Source: Chthoniobacter flavus Ellin428
GTDB lineage: Bacteria; Verrucomicrobiota; Verrucomicrobiia; Chthoniobacterales; Chthoniobacteraceae
Assembly (NCBI RefSeq): GCF_000173075.1
Contig: NZ_ABVL01000019.1
Span: 1-64,000, forward strand
Direction of reading: 5' to 3'
DNA length: 64,000 bases
In this document: positions 40,270 through 50,907 of the stretch, piece after piece
Layout: each line of letters begins with the position of its first letter
Numbering within the stretch: position 1 is the stretch's first letter
The notes under the pieces: model-generated
Seen by the model: only the letters and a program-made list of their open reading frames with translations
What the model was told of the DNA's origin: nothing
The model's database searches: none
Position numbers and translations under genes: made by a program

Positions 40270-43200
40270 ATGTCGAACCCCAAGAACCCCCGCAAAGCTG
40301 CCCACATCTCGAAGCATTTTATCAGGCGGCTTTCCTCGTGGATCGTGCTCTCCACGGCCCTCACTCTCAGCGCTGCCAAAGTCGCTCATGCAAGCACGCT
40401 GTATTGGGATCCGGATACCGTTCCGGGGAATAACGTGTTCGGCACCCAGGCCGGGCTCGGCGGCGCTGGTACGTGGAATGCCACGAATGTCAACTGGTGG
40501 GATGGCAGCTCCGCGACGGATACGCTTTGGGCCTCCGGGAACATTGCGAGCTTTGGCGGCACTGCTGGTGGGGCGTTGACATTGGGTTCGCCGATCTCGG
40601 TGGGCGGGCTCGCTTTTACGACGAGCGGGTACACGACGGTGCTGACGGCGTCGAACACGATCACGCTGGGGGCGGGATCGGTGATCGCCGCGGACGCGAA
40701 TGCGACGATCGGCACCGCGGCAGTCAATGGGATTCTCGGGACGAATGGGTTTACGATGTCGGGTGGTGGCACGCTGACGGTGGTTGGTGCGAATACGGGC
40801 TTAACTGGAGCGATCACTGTAGCGAGCGGCACGCTCGTCAGTTCAGGTAATGCTTCTGCGCTGGGGACCGCTCAGCCGATTACGCTGGACTTCGGCACCT
40901 TGAGCCTGCTGAACAATGGTGCCGGCAGCAGTTCCGCCACGGCGATTTCCTATGGAGACGCCGTAACGGTCAATGGCAACTCGACAATCAACGTCAACAA
41001 CGCTGGATCGAATGCGAATAACACGATTTCGATCGCCACGCTGAACTTGAATAATAGTCAGTTGACCGTCACCAACGGTAACTCCTACGGTCTCCAGGTC
41101 ACCGGCAGTACGACTCTTGGTGGTCCGATTACCACGATCAGCACCGGGTTGACGTTTACGGCAAACAATGCGAACCCGACTTCGAACATGCTCGCGCTCA
41201 GTGGTGGTGTCACTGGCGGGGGGGCACTCAACAAACAAGGTTCGGGAACCGTCAACCTCTTCGGTGCCAACACCTATACCGGTGGCACGAACATCTTCGC
41301 TGGTGCGGTCACCCTCGCGAACAGCACGGCGACCGCGGGGACCGGCAATATAATTGTGAACCCCGGCGCTGCTTTGGCGGTGACCAATGCGGCCAACGTG
41401 ACCTTTAGTGGCGGCCAGACGCTGGCAGTCGAAAGCGCGGCGAATAGCTTTGGTATTCTGCGTCTTGACTCTACGGCGTCTAACATTGTGACGGGTAGTT
41501 CGCTTGGTTCCATGTTTGTCAGTCCTTACGGTGCCGCCTTTCAATTGAATACCGGTAGCGTGAACTATAACGCGACGGGTGTGCCTGGGGCTGCGGCGAC
41601 TTATACGCAGAATATCAATCTGGCCAATATCGGCGCCTCCACGGCCGGCAATGGACCGGTGTTCCTTGGCGCGGCCAGCAATACGACAATGTCTGGCACG
41701 ATTTTGCCTTCGGGTGGGGTGTATCGTATTGGCGCCAACGCCACCACTGGTACCGTCCTGACTCTCTCTGGTTCCGGCGCTCTCACCGGTGCGAGTAACG
41801 TCATTGTCGGTTCGCCGATGGAAAACGTACAGGGCGTGGCGAACGCTTCGGGCACCGTGGCCATCAGCAACGCTAACAGCGGGCTGACGGGGACTATCAC
41901 GATCAATAAGGGAAGTGCTGTTCAGGTGACAGGCACTTCAACTGCCTCGAATAATCCTCTCGGTACGGGTACGGTTAATATTTACGGCGGTAACATCGCA
42001 ATTTCCACGGGTACTGCCAACCAAAACGCTGCCGCCGGCACGCTTGATACGACCGCGACCAACTATACTGGCACCGCTCCGTATCTGGGCAACACGCTCT
42101 TCGATCTCTATCAGGGTGGCATCCTTCAGTTGAATGACACCGCAGTGACGACAGTTGGTGGCACGACCAACCTGCGCCTGTCGAGCAGCGCGACGATCAA
42201 CTCTTACAGTGGCGTCTTCAACCTCCTGGCCTCCAACACGGCCACGACGACGACGGCGCAGACCATCGGCACGTACAATGCGGCCGGCGGTAACATCATT
42301 GCCGATACCCAGGGCTCCGGGACCAATGCCAACGCGTCTCTGACCATTGCGAATTTGAACCGCGTGGGTAATGGCACTATCGCGCTGACGCATGGCGCGA
42401 ACGTCTATGGTGCGACCCAGACGCAATTTGCTATCACCAACCTCAACGGTTCGGCGCCTCTGGCAACGAATGGCATGATTGCGCCGTGGTTGGTCGATGC
42501 CACCACTTTCTCTTTCTTCAACTACGCTTCCGGCAGTCTGCAGACGCTCGGGACGACCTATGGCAGCGCCAATAACTGGGATGTGAATGCAAGCACGGCC
42601 GCTCTCCTCCAGGGCGCCACGGCCACCCAAAAAGTGGACGTCACGGCCGCCGCGGCGCTGAGCGCCAGTGCGAATGTCTATGCGCTGCGGGTTGGCAACT
42701 TTGCGCTGACCAACGGCTCGGGAGCAAACACGATCACCATCAATGGCAACGCCACCGATGGTGCGGGCCTGATTCTGAACAGCACGGCCGCTCAGACCGA
42801 TACGGTCAATTTCACCTTTGGTGTGACGGGTAACGTCGAAGCGATTATCTATGCCACCACGGCAGCTCAGACGACGACCCTGTCCGGGAGCGTCGCGGCC
42901 AATGGTCTGACAAAGTTTGGCCCCGGCACGCTCGCCCTTACCGGGACCAACACCGGAGTGACTACGCTTCCCAGCGGCCTCGGAAACGCTGCTGGGTCTT
43001 CGTTGCAAGGTACGATTACGCTCAACCAAGGTGTTTTGAATGCGACGCCCGCTGGGGCAAATTTCCGCCCCGTCACGGTCAATGCCGGCGATCTGCAGTT
43101 CAATACGGCGAGTTTGTTCCTCAATGATATTACGTTTGCGGGTGACGCCTCGATCGATACGGGCACCAACTTGCAGCCGCGCTATAACAGCTTGACTGTT

Positions 43201-46200
43201 GCGGCGCGTAGCGGTTCGACCGACCCGATTACGATTGCGACGATCGCGGGTGGTTTGGTTTCCAACCAGGGTCTCACCCTGAATGGAGCGCTGAATTTGA
43301 ATCATGTCACGGGCGGTAACCAATGGGTGCTCGGCAACTTCGGCCTTGCCTCATCCTCTCTCTCCGGGACGGGCGCATTGAACAAGTGGGGAGCCGGCCA
43401 GGTCATCCTCGTCACCTCCAGCCCGAGTTACACCGGCGCGATCACGATCAACGGCATCGGCGGTAACAATAACAACGCGTTGATTCGTTCCCAGGATGCG
43501 GGAGCCACTGATACCCCGTTTGGTAGCGGTGCGGTCGTGGTCAATCCGGGTGGCGTCGTCAGTCTGGCTCATCCGGCGAACCTGGTCGGGAACAGCAGCG
43601 TCACGCTGAACAGCGACCTCAACGGCCTGGCGACCGTGGCCCTGAGTTACAACGGCAATGCCACCCTGCCGACCAACACGTTTACCTTCAATAACACGAA
43701 CCTCGCCGGACCTTTCAGCGCGGTCCTGGCGGTGGATTCGGTCGGTTTCAGCGGCGCGATCGATCTCTCGGCTGCGACGGGCTTTGGCAATGGCCTCGCC
43801 TTCCTCGGCAGCGCCAACGCCACGGGTAACGTCACTGGTTCGATCACCCCGAGTACGACCAATCTGACCCTGCCGAACACGGGCACGGGTGGGGTGTCCA
43901 TGTCCACGACCTCGACGGGCGTATATCGCATTGGCGCGGGTGGTGGCACCACGCAGTTCCTCGGCAGCGGTCAGTTCGCCTCTGGAAACGACATCGAGGT
44001 GGGCGCAATCAGCAACGTGCACCAGTATTCCAGCGTCAGCCTGGCGAATGGCAACGGCACGGCGGCGATTTACAACCTGAATTCCGGTTTCAACGGCACC
44101 ATTGTGCTCAATGGTTCGGTCAGCGGTCTCGGCCAGGGCAACCTGATCGTCGGCAATGACAATGCCCTGGGTTCCGGCACCATTCTGTTTGACGGCGGCG
44201 GCATTCAGGCGGATACCGGTACCGGGTTGCCGTTCAATGACCCGACCCGCACGATTGGCAATGCCATTGTGTTTGCGGGGGATGCGCTCTTCAACGGGGC
44301 GACCGACCTGAAGTTCACCGCCAATTTCGGCCTCGCTCCCGGGCAGAGCGGCGTGACCCGCGTCTTCAACGCGGCCAATACCACCGGTGTGACGACCTTC
44401 ACCGGTAACATCAGCGACGGCACGGGTGGCTCGCTGAACAGCATCACCAAGACGGGGACGGGCTTCCTTCAGTTCACCGGCTCCAATACCTATTCCGGTT
44501 ACACGAACATCAACGCGGGTGAAATCATCGTCACCGGCGACAGCAGCATTTCGTCGAACTCGACGATCACCCTCGGTGGTGGCTTCCTCGGGGCGTGGAG
44601 CTCCACCTTTACGACCAACCGCAACTACATCCTCACGGCGAGCGGCGGCGGTTTCGACGTTGGACCGGGCCAGACGGTCACTCAATCGAACCAGAGCAAT
44701 ATCAGCGGCGCGTTTACGTTCAACAAGAGCGGCTTGGGCAATATGGTCCTCAATGGAGTGAACTCGCAGACCGCCACGCAGGTTAACGCGGGTGAATTGT
44801 GGGTGGGCAGCAACGTTGCCTTGGGCGACATCCCCACCAACGGCGCCATCATCCTGAACTCGGCGCCGAGTGCGACCGTGGTTCCGGCGACGTTGGTGGT
44901 GACCAACAGCTTCACCAGCGGTCGCGCGATCAACAGCGTCAGCAACTCTTCCGGTGTGGTCTCGGTGCAGAGCGGGCAGACTTTTACCGATACCGGGGTG
45001 ATCAACCTCGGCACCGGTCTCTTTACGAAGGCCGGTTTCGGTACTCTCGTAACGACTGGCACCAATACGGGCACCGCAGTCGCGGTGCAGGCCGGTATCT
45101 GGCAGTCGGCGAACAACCAGCCTTTCGGGCTGGGTGCGGCCGTGGATGTCAACGGCGGCACCTTGTTGTTGCAAAACACCACGGCAATCAATGCGATCGC
45201 CGGTACTGGAACGATGAGCTTCGGCGGTGGCGGCCACCTCGCCCTGCAGAGCGCGGCCACCTTCAGCGACCAAATCACGGAAGCGAATATCAACCGCTCG
45301 GTCGCGGGCACGTTGATCATCGATCCCGGTACCAGCACCTTGGGTGTAGCGGGCAATACCAACGACGTGCGCGTGATCCCGAGCACCCAGATCAACGGCG
45401 TGGCGGTGGCTTCGGCCAACGTGAACGGCATCCTCCCGGCCAACATCATCACCCAGACGGGCGGCATCGGCAGCTTTGCCACCTACCTTAGTTCAGCGGC
45501 CGGTATCGGGACCTTCACCGGTTACACGGCTGCCGGCAGTGGCAGCTTCGTGGGTTCTGCCACGACCCTGACGGATGTCACGGCGCCGATCACCTCGATC
45601 CCGGCCGGCTCCACCGGGCCGAATGTCATCCCGGGCGCTCCGACGTACGGTTTCCGGACCAATAGCAATATTTCCGGCGGCAGCCTCCGCATCGGCAGCG
45701 TCAGCAGCACGAACGAAGGCGGCATTATCGTCAATGGCACCGTCAATATCGGCGCCAACCTCACCTTCGATCCGACAATCGCCACCGGTACGGCGGCTTC
45801 CGGTGAAGGCTTGCTCTATGTCAATCCGGGTGGCACGGCGACTCTCAGCGGCGGATTGCTCGCCACGAGTCTGGTCAAGTTCGGCACCGGCACTCTCGTC
45901 CTCGCACCGACTGCCAGTAGCCAGGCCATTCTTGGTCAGTTGACGGTCCAGGAAGGCACGCTCCAGCTCTCCGGTGTCAACTTCAACAAGTTCCAGACCG
46001 ATCTGGTGCTCAACGGCGCGGCCACCACCCTCGATCTCAACGGCCAGAACCTGGCTTTCGATTCGCTGGCCAACTCCGCCGGCGTCACCGGCACGGTCGG
46101 CGGTGGCATCATTGGCAACAGCAGCACCAGTGCCGCCGGCACTTTGACCATCGTCGGCGCCAGCGGTGTGAACACCACCTTTGCCGGCAACATCGTTGAT

Positions 46201-49200
46201 GCCGTCAACGGCGGCAACCAGACGACCGCGCTCGTCAAGGAAGGCGCCAGCACCCTCGTGCTCGGTATCGCCGTGCAAGGCCAGCCCGACGCCAGCAACA
46301 ACACCTACACTGGTGGGACGACACTTTACGGTTATGACAGCACTGCGGGGAACCAAAATGGTGCGCTGATCAGCAACACCGGTGTGTTGACCGTCCAAAA
46401 TCCGCTCGGCCTCGGCACCGGTGCGGTGAACCTCGACGGCGGCACCTTGAGTTTGTTGAGCAATGGCGGTGGCATCAACGGCACCATCATCCTCGGCAAC
46501 CAGACCGGCATCGGCTCGACGGTGAACGTCGAAGGCCCGTCCATCATCAACGTGGATCGCGTGGCGGCCAACACCGGCAACTCCTGGCAGATCGGCAATC
46601 TGAACATGACGGAGAACGCCCTCGATGTTACCGGCGGCGACAGCTATCACCTCCGCGTCGCAGGCACGACGACTATCCTTGGCAACTACGCCAGCTTTAT
46701 CACCGGCACGACTTCCTCTTCCGGGACCACGGAACTGGCTGGATTGATCACGGGTAGCGGCGCCCTGGACAAATACGGCGCGGATATCTCGCGCATGTTG
46801 CTGATCGACAACGGCGGCAACAGTTACTCCGGTGGCACGAACATCATTTCCGGTAACCTCATCGTGAACACCGCCTCCGGCACACCGCTCGGCACGGGTC
46901 GAGTGAATGTGTTCCCCAGCGGTATGCTCACCATCAGCGGGCTGGGTACCTGGGCTTCGGGAACGATCGGCGGCGCGCCGGTGGTGGTGAATAGCTATGT
47001 CAACAGCGCAGCTACCATCGGCTTGCTGAACGACAACTTCGATCCCACAACGTGGCTCGGCGCGAGCGGGGTCTTCAACAACGCCTACGGAACCAGTGCG
47101 GTATCCTTGAATCGTCCGTTCTGGACGCGGGCTCTCGATCAATCGGCCTTCGGTGATGGCCGGACGTTCCTCACGCCCGGCATTGTCGGGGAAGTCGACT
47201 ACATCGCTTCGAACCTCATCCCCGGCCTCGGGGATGGTACGGCTGCGCGCATTTACCGTCTCGGCAGCGGTGCTATCAATGGACAAAACCTGGCCTTCAC
47301 CGGTGCGGACAATGTCCTCAACGACCTGGCCGCCCCCGGCACGATGGTGCAGATCGGTTCTCCGACCAGCATCATGAACAACGGTGCCCTGACCAACCTG
47401 GGCAATAGCAGCGGTAACACCACCTCGGTCATCATCCGCAATTCCAACGACTACACCGGCGGGACGATTGTCTGGAAGGGCAGCGTTTTGCAGATCGAAA
47501 CCGGCGCTTCGCCTGGCGCGAACAACAGCCCTCTCGGCACCGGCGCGGTCGACGTTTGGGGCACGTTGCAAACGTCCGGCCAGAACGGCTCGTTCGTCAA
47601 TGCCTCCACCGGCAACAACAACAACGTGATCAATCTCCACCCGGGCGGCTTGATCGTCATCAACGATGTGGCTGGAACCGTCACGGGCGGTCAGGGGCGT
47701 TGGGCGGACGCCACGGGCATCAACCTCAATGGCGGCTCGTTCCAGTTCACCGGCGCCACGGGTTATGGCTCCTCCGAAACCATCGGTACCGTCACGGTGG
47801 ACAAGCTCGGCAGGATTATCGTCAGCAAAGGTAGCGGCGCTGGTACGGCGCAACTCAATATCGCAGGCCTGACTCGCGTAACAGCATCGGGTTCCACCGG
47901 CGCAGGCGCTCTGCTTCTCCAGGGGAGCGGCAACGGCACCCTCGGCATGGTGGCCTCGGCGACGATTAGCAACACCAACGCCAATGCTTTTGATCGCATC
48001 GTCATCACGGGTACGGCGCCCACGCTTGGCGGTAACGTTTCGATTGGCGCTGGTATCACCGCCGGCATTGCCACTGCAGGTATGGCCGCGCCGTGGATCA
48101 TCAATACGAATGATCCGTTGGGCGTCCTCGATTTCGTGACCTACAGCCCAGGGGCCAGCAACACCGGCTTCCAGCCGCTGGTGACGATCGGCTCTCCGGG
48201 TGCGGGCACGCTGGCTGCGAACGGCACCTTCACGCCGGGCGCGAATCAGGTTGGTTACAGCAAGGTCTTCGGTGGCGGCACGGCTGCTCCCACCATCGGT
48301 GCCGGTCAGCTCACCGCCTCGGATACGGTGGACTTGAACGGCAATGCGGCCCTGACCCTGGCCGACGTGAACACCTCGGTCTACGCGTTGCGCACCAATC
48401 AGAACATCCTGCCGGCCACCAGCGCGAACCCCTCGCTCACCATCGTCAGCGGCGGTTTGCTCGCCGTCACCAACAACGTGACGATCAACCCCAACGCCGT
48501 TGGCTTGAACCTGCCGAACCAGGCGATGACCCTGAACTTCGGTGTCGGTGGCAATGCGGAAGCGGTGATTGGCAGCACGGTGACGGTGATGACCATCAAC
48601 GCCCAGATCGTGGCCACCGGCCTGACCCGGATTGCGACGCAAGGGAGCGGTGCCAACTTGATCCTCACCGGGGACAACCTGCTCAGCGGCCCGGTGACCC
48701 TCGACGGCGGTATCATCCAGGCGCAAAACACGCTCAGCGGCATCGGCAGCGTGGTTCCCGGGGTGTTCAATGGCCAGAATGTGATTCTCGGAGGCGCCGC
48801 CAATGCCGGCGCCGACCGAATCGTTCTCGACGCCCGCGTCGGCACGAGCACGACGTCGGTTCTGGCGAGTGGCGTGCAGGCGACCAGCCGCTTCTCGGAC
48901 GCCTTTTATGTCAATGGCGATTCGGAGATCGATACCAACAACGCCTCCATTTCCCAGCACATCGCCAGCCTGACCATGGCCGACCTCGGGGCGGAAAAGC
49001 CCATCGCGCTGACCCTGAGCAACGGCGTTTATGTCGAGGGCACCACGACTCTCGGGACGAACAACCAGTTCAACGTAGTCTTCCAGAATTTCTCCAGCTC
49101 GACTTTCGGCGGCCTGGTGCAGGGAGGGACGTTGAACAAGTATGGCAACGCCACCCTGCTCATGGCGGGAACCGCGAACACCTACGCGGCGACCGTGATC

Positions 49201-50907
49201 AACGAAGCGGCGGCGAATACCGCCACCAGCATCGTCGGCAGCTTGACCCGCAGCGGCTCTCCGTTTGGTTCCGGGCCGATTACCATCAATCCGGGCGCCG
49301 AACTGCGCATCATGGATCCGAGCAACATCGCCGGCAACACCGTCAATCTGAAGACCGACGGGGAAGGTATCGGCGGCATCGGTCTGGCCGTGACGATGTC
49401 GCAAGCGACCATCGCCGGTCTCTTTGGTTCCGGGGCCGGTCTGATCAATGTGTCGAGCACCGGCGACCAATCGGCCTCTGTCGCGCTGGACGCCAACAGC
49501 TGGAACAACGCCGTCAATATCGGTGGCATTGAGACGGCGATCGGGAATAGCAAGCCGGTGTGGCTTGGCAGCTCGATGAACCCGGTCCAGATCTATTTCA
49601 ACAGCGGTTCGGTCAACTACAATGCGTCGACGCTCACCGCCGGTGCGGGGAATACCCTCCGGATCGGTGGCGGTGGTAACCAGGGCTCCATTGCTCTTGG
49701 TGTCGGACAGTTTGAAAACGTCCTGACCGGCAATGAGACGGTGATGCTCTCCGCGTCCACGGCCGGCCTGATGCAAAACGGGCCGCTTTATGTCAATGGC
49801 AACATTGGCAGCCTCGTTCTCGACAACCGGGATATGGGCTTCACCGGGACGGTGGTAATCAACGCCGGCGGCAACATTAACATCCAAAACGCCTACGCCC
49901 TCGGCTCCGGCACGATCCAATTCAACGGTTCGGCGGCGCTCAATAACGGCGGTGTCCAAATTGGTAACAACCAGACCGTGCCCAACGCGATCAGCGTGAC
50001 GGGAGATTTGTTGGCTTACCTCGGCGGCACCAACGCCACATTGAGCGGCAATGTGAACCTCGCCCCTTCCGGCACCGGTGGCACACGCGTCTTCTTCGAC
50101 GCCTCGACGGCGACGGGTTTCACGGGCGTCATTTCCGACGCTGGAACCGGCACCGGGATGTCCAACATCATCTTTTCCGGCAACAACAATAACAACGGTG
50201 GCTCGGCCATTTTCCACGGGGCCAACACCTATCATGGCACTACCACGATTACTTCCGGTCTGCTCTATGCCGCCACGGATGTGACGCCCAACGTCGCGGG
50301 CGCTCTCGGTATTAGTGACACGCCTATTCTCCTGGGTAACGTCGGCACGAACAGCGCCGGCCAGTTCGCTCTGGCTGGGCAGTTCAACATGGGCCGCGAT
50401 ATCATCGCGACTGGTCAGGCAGGCAACAACTTCAACCTTGTCCGCCTGCAGTCGATGCAGTACGGCACCATCACGGGCAGCATCAATACCACGATTAGTA
50501 CAGCGGGCGGTGGTTTGGCCCTGGACGCTGTATCCACGGCCAACGGCGTCGGTGGTATCCTCGATGTGAAGGGGCAGATCGTGGGCGCCGGTGCGCTGCA
50601 GATCGGTGGCGGCGGTGCGGGCGTGGTGCGCCTCAGCAGCAATGCCAACGGGTTCGGGATCAATACCTTCTCGGGTGGGGTGAATATCTGGGGCGGTCGC
50701 CTCCAGATCAATGCGGACACCTACTTCACCGGCTCTGCTTCCTCACCGACGATCATCAGTGGTCCGCTGGGCACCGGCACGCTGTTCCTGGGTCGCCAGG
50801 GCACCACGACCAGCGGTGTCGGCAACCAGGCGCCCACGTTTGTGGAAAATCGACCCGTACGGCGGCGATCGCACGATCGTCAACCCCTTGGGTGCAATCA
50901 ACCATAA
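40270..50907 (+). CDS. Giant autotransporter-associated beta-strand repeat (PATR) surface protein, segment A
   Basis: This is the first 3,545 residues of a giant exported protein. A long basic signal region (residues about 1-42, with WIVLSTALTLSAAKVAHA) precedes an opening module LYWDPDTVPG and GAGTWNATNVNWWDG typical of verrucomicrobial PATR proteins. The rest is a Gly/Asn/Thr-rich beta-helix ladder with at least ten PATR units (for example GSGTVNLFGANTYTGGTNI, ITKTGTGFLQFTGSNTYSGY). It contains almost no cysteine. These proteins reach the cell surface by autotransporter or related routes and act as adhesins or matrix. After about 50842 the frame is lost: the final 20 residues are noise, and the true protein continues one frame over (see segment B). 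Confidence 0.85.
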   Translation: MSNPKNPRKAAHISKHFIRRLSSWIVLSTALTLSAAKVAHASTLYWDPDTVPGNNVFGTQAGLGGAGTWNATNVNWWDGSSATDTLWASGNIASFGGTAGGALTLGSPISVGGLAFTTSGYTTVLTASNTITLGAGSVIAADANATIGTAAVNGILGTNGFTMSGGGTLTVVGANTGLTGAITVASGTLVSSGNASALGTAQPITLDFGTLSLLNNGAGSSSATAISYGDAVTVNGNSTINVNNAGSNANNTISIATLNLNNSQLTVTNGNSYGLQVTGSTTLGGPITTISTGLTFTANNANPTSNMLALSGGVTGGGALNKQGSGTVNLFGANTYTGGTNIFAGAVTLANSTATAGTGNIIVNPGAALAVTNAANVTFSGGQTLAVESAANSFGILRLDSTASNIVTGSSLGSMFVSPYGAAFQLNTGSVNYNATGVPGAAATYTQNINLANIGASTAGNGPVFLGAASNTTMSGTILPSGGVYRIGANATTGTVLTLSGSGALTGASNVIVGSPMENVQGVANASGTVAISNANSGLTGTITINKGSAVQVTGTSTASNNPLGTGTVNIYGGNIAISTGTANQNAAAGTLDTTATNYTGTAPYLGNTLFDLYQGGILQLNDTAVTTVGGTTNLRLSSSATINSYSGVFNLLASNTATTTTAQTIGTYNAAGGNIIADTQGSGTNANASLTIANLNRVGNGTIALTHGANVYGATQTQFAITNLNGSAPLATNGMIAPWLVDATTFSFFNYASGSLQTLGTTYGSANNWDVNASTAALLQGATATQKVDVTAAAALSASANVYALRVGNFALTNGSGANTITINGNATDGAGLILNSTAAQTDTVNFTFGVTGNVEAIIYATTAAQTTTLSGSVAANGLTKFGPGTLALTGTNTGVTTLPSGLGNAAGSSLQGTITLNQGVLNATPAGANFRPVTVNAGDLQFNTASLFLNDITFAGDASIDTGTNLQPRYNSLTVAARSGSTDPITIATIAGGLVSNQGLTLNGALNLNHVTGGNQWVLGNFGLASSSLSGTGALNKWGAGQVILVTSSPSYTGAITINGIGGNNNNALIRSQDAGATDTPFGSGAVVVNPGGVVSLAHPANLVGNSSVTLNSDLNGLATVALSYNGNATLPTNTFTFNNTNLAGPFSAVLAVDSVGFSGAIDLSAATGFGNGLAFLGSANATGNVTGSITPSTTNLTLPNTGTGGVSMSTTSTGVYRIGAGGGTTQFLGSGQFASGNDIEVGAISNVHQYSSVSLANGNGTAAIYNLNSGFNGTIVLNGSVSGLGQGNLIVGNDNALGSGTILFDGGGIQADTGTGLPFNDPTRTIGNAIVFAGDALFNGATDLKFTANFGLAPGQSGVTRVFNAANTTGVTTFTGNISDGTGGSLNSITKTGTGFLQFTGSNTYSGYTNINAGEIIVTGDSSISSNSTITLGGGFLGAWSSTFTTNRNYILTASGGGFDVGPGQTVTQSNQSNISGAFTFNKSGLGNMVLNGVNSQTATQVNAGELWVGSNVALGDIPTNGAIILNSAPSATVVPATLVVTNSFTSGRAINSVSNSSGVVSVQSGQTFTDTGVINLGTGLFTKAGFGTLVTTGTNTGTAVAVQAGIWQSANNQPFGLGAAVDVNGGTLLLQNTTAINAIAGTGTMSFGGGGHLALQSAATFSDQITEANINRSVAGTLIIDPGTSTLGVAGNTNDVRVIPSTQINGVAVASANVNGILPANIITQTGGIGSFATYLSSAAGIGTFTGYTAAGSGSFVGSATTLTDVTAPITSIPAGSTGPNVIPGAPTYGFRTNSNISGGSLRIGSVSSTNEGGIIVNGTVNIGANLTFDPTIATGTAASGEGLLYVNPGGTATLSGGLLATSLVKFGTGTLVLAPTASSQAILGQLTVQEGTLQLSGVNFNKFQTDLVLNGAATTLDLNGQNLAFDSLANSAGVTGTVGGGIIGNSSTSAAGTLTIVGASGVNTTFAGNIVDAVNGGNQTTALVKEGASTLVLGIAVQGQPDASNNTYTGGTTLYGYDSTAGNQNGALISNTGVLTVQNPLGLGTGAVNLDGGTLSLLSNGGGINGTIILGNQTGIGSTVNVEGPSIINVDRVAANTGNSWQIGNLNMTENALDVTGGDSYHLRVAGTTTILGNYASFITGTTSSSGTTELAGLITGSGALDKYGADISRMLLIDNGGNSYSGGTNIISGNLIVNTASGTPLGTGRVNVFPSGMLTISGLGTWASGTIGGAPVVVNSYVNSAATIGLLNDNFDPTTWLGASGVFNNAYGTSAVSLNRPFWTRALDQSAFGDGRTFLTPGIVGEVDYIASNLIPGLGDGTAARIYRLGSGAINGQNLAFTGADNVLNDLAAPGTMVQIGSPTSIMNNGALTNLGNSSGNTTSVIIRNSNDYTGGTIVWKGSVLQIETGASPGANNSPLGTGAVDVWGTLQTSGQNGSFVNASTGNNNNVINLHPGGLIVINDVAGTVTGGQGRWADATGINLNGGSFQFTGATGYGSSETIGTVTVDKLGRIIVSKGSGAGTAQLNIAGLTRVTASGSTGAGALLLQGSGNGTLGMVASATISNTNANAFDRIVITGTAPTLGGNVSIGAGITAGIATAGMAAPWIINTNDPLGVLDFVTYSPGASNTGFQPLVTIGSPGAGTLAANGTFTPGANQVGYSKVFGGGTAAPTIGAGQLTASDTVDLNGNAALTLADVNTSVYALRTNQNILPATSANPSLTIVSGGLLAVTNNVTINPNAVGLNLPNQAMTLNFGVGGNAEAVIGSTVTVMTINAQIVATGLTRIATQGSGANLILTGDNLLSGPVTLDGGIIQAQNTLSGIGSVVPGVFNGQNVILGGAANAGADRIVLDARVGTSTTSVLASGVQATSRFSDAFYVNGDSEIDTNNASISQHIASLTMADLGAEKPIALTLSNGVYVEGTTTLGTNNQFNVVFQNFSSSTFGGLVQGGTLNKYGNATLLMAGTANTYAATVINEAAANTATSIVGSLTRSGSPFGSGPITINPGAELRIMDPSNIAGNTVNLKTDGEGIGGIGLAVTMSQATIAGLFGSGAGLINVSSTGDQSASVALDANSWNNAVNIGGIETAIGNSKPVWLGSSMNPVQIYFNSGSVNYNASTLTAGAGNTLRIGGGGNQGSIALGVGQFENVLTGNETVMLSASTAGLMQNGPLYVNGNIGSLVLDNRDMGFTGTVVINAGGNINIQNAYALGSGTIQFNGSAALNNGGVQIGNNQTVPNAISVTGDLLAYLGGTNATLSGNVNLAPSGTGGTRVFFDASTATGFTGVISDAGTGTGMSNIIFSGNNNNNGGSAIFHGANTYHGTTTITSGLLYAATDVTPNVAGALGISDTPILLGNVGTNSAGQFALAGQFNMGRDIIATGQAGNNFNLVRLQSMQYGTITGSINTTISTAGGGLALDAVSTANGVGGILDVKGQIVGAGALQIGGGGAGVVRLSSNANGFGINTFSGGVNIWGGRLQINADTYFTGSASSPTIISGPLGTGTLFLGRQGTTTSGVGNQAPTFVENRPVRRRSHDRQPLGCNQP

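Noticed and set aside
43351-45273. A 640-residue antisense frame, with others of 460-640 residues at 41938-43323, 51638-53038 and 54708-56630
   Set aside because: Shadows of the PATR gene, as above.
45493-50235. A 1,580-residue open frame antisense to the giant gene
   Set aside because: It is a shadow of the low-complexity PATR coding sequence on the other strand, with no domain, signal peptide or coherent composition. The sense frame has signal peptide and repeats.
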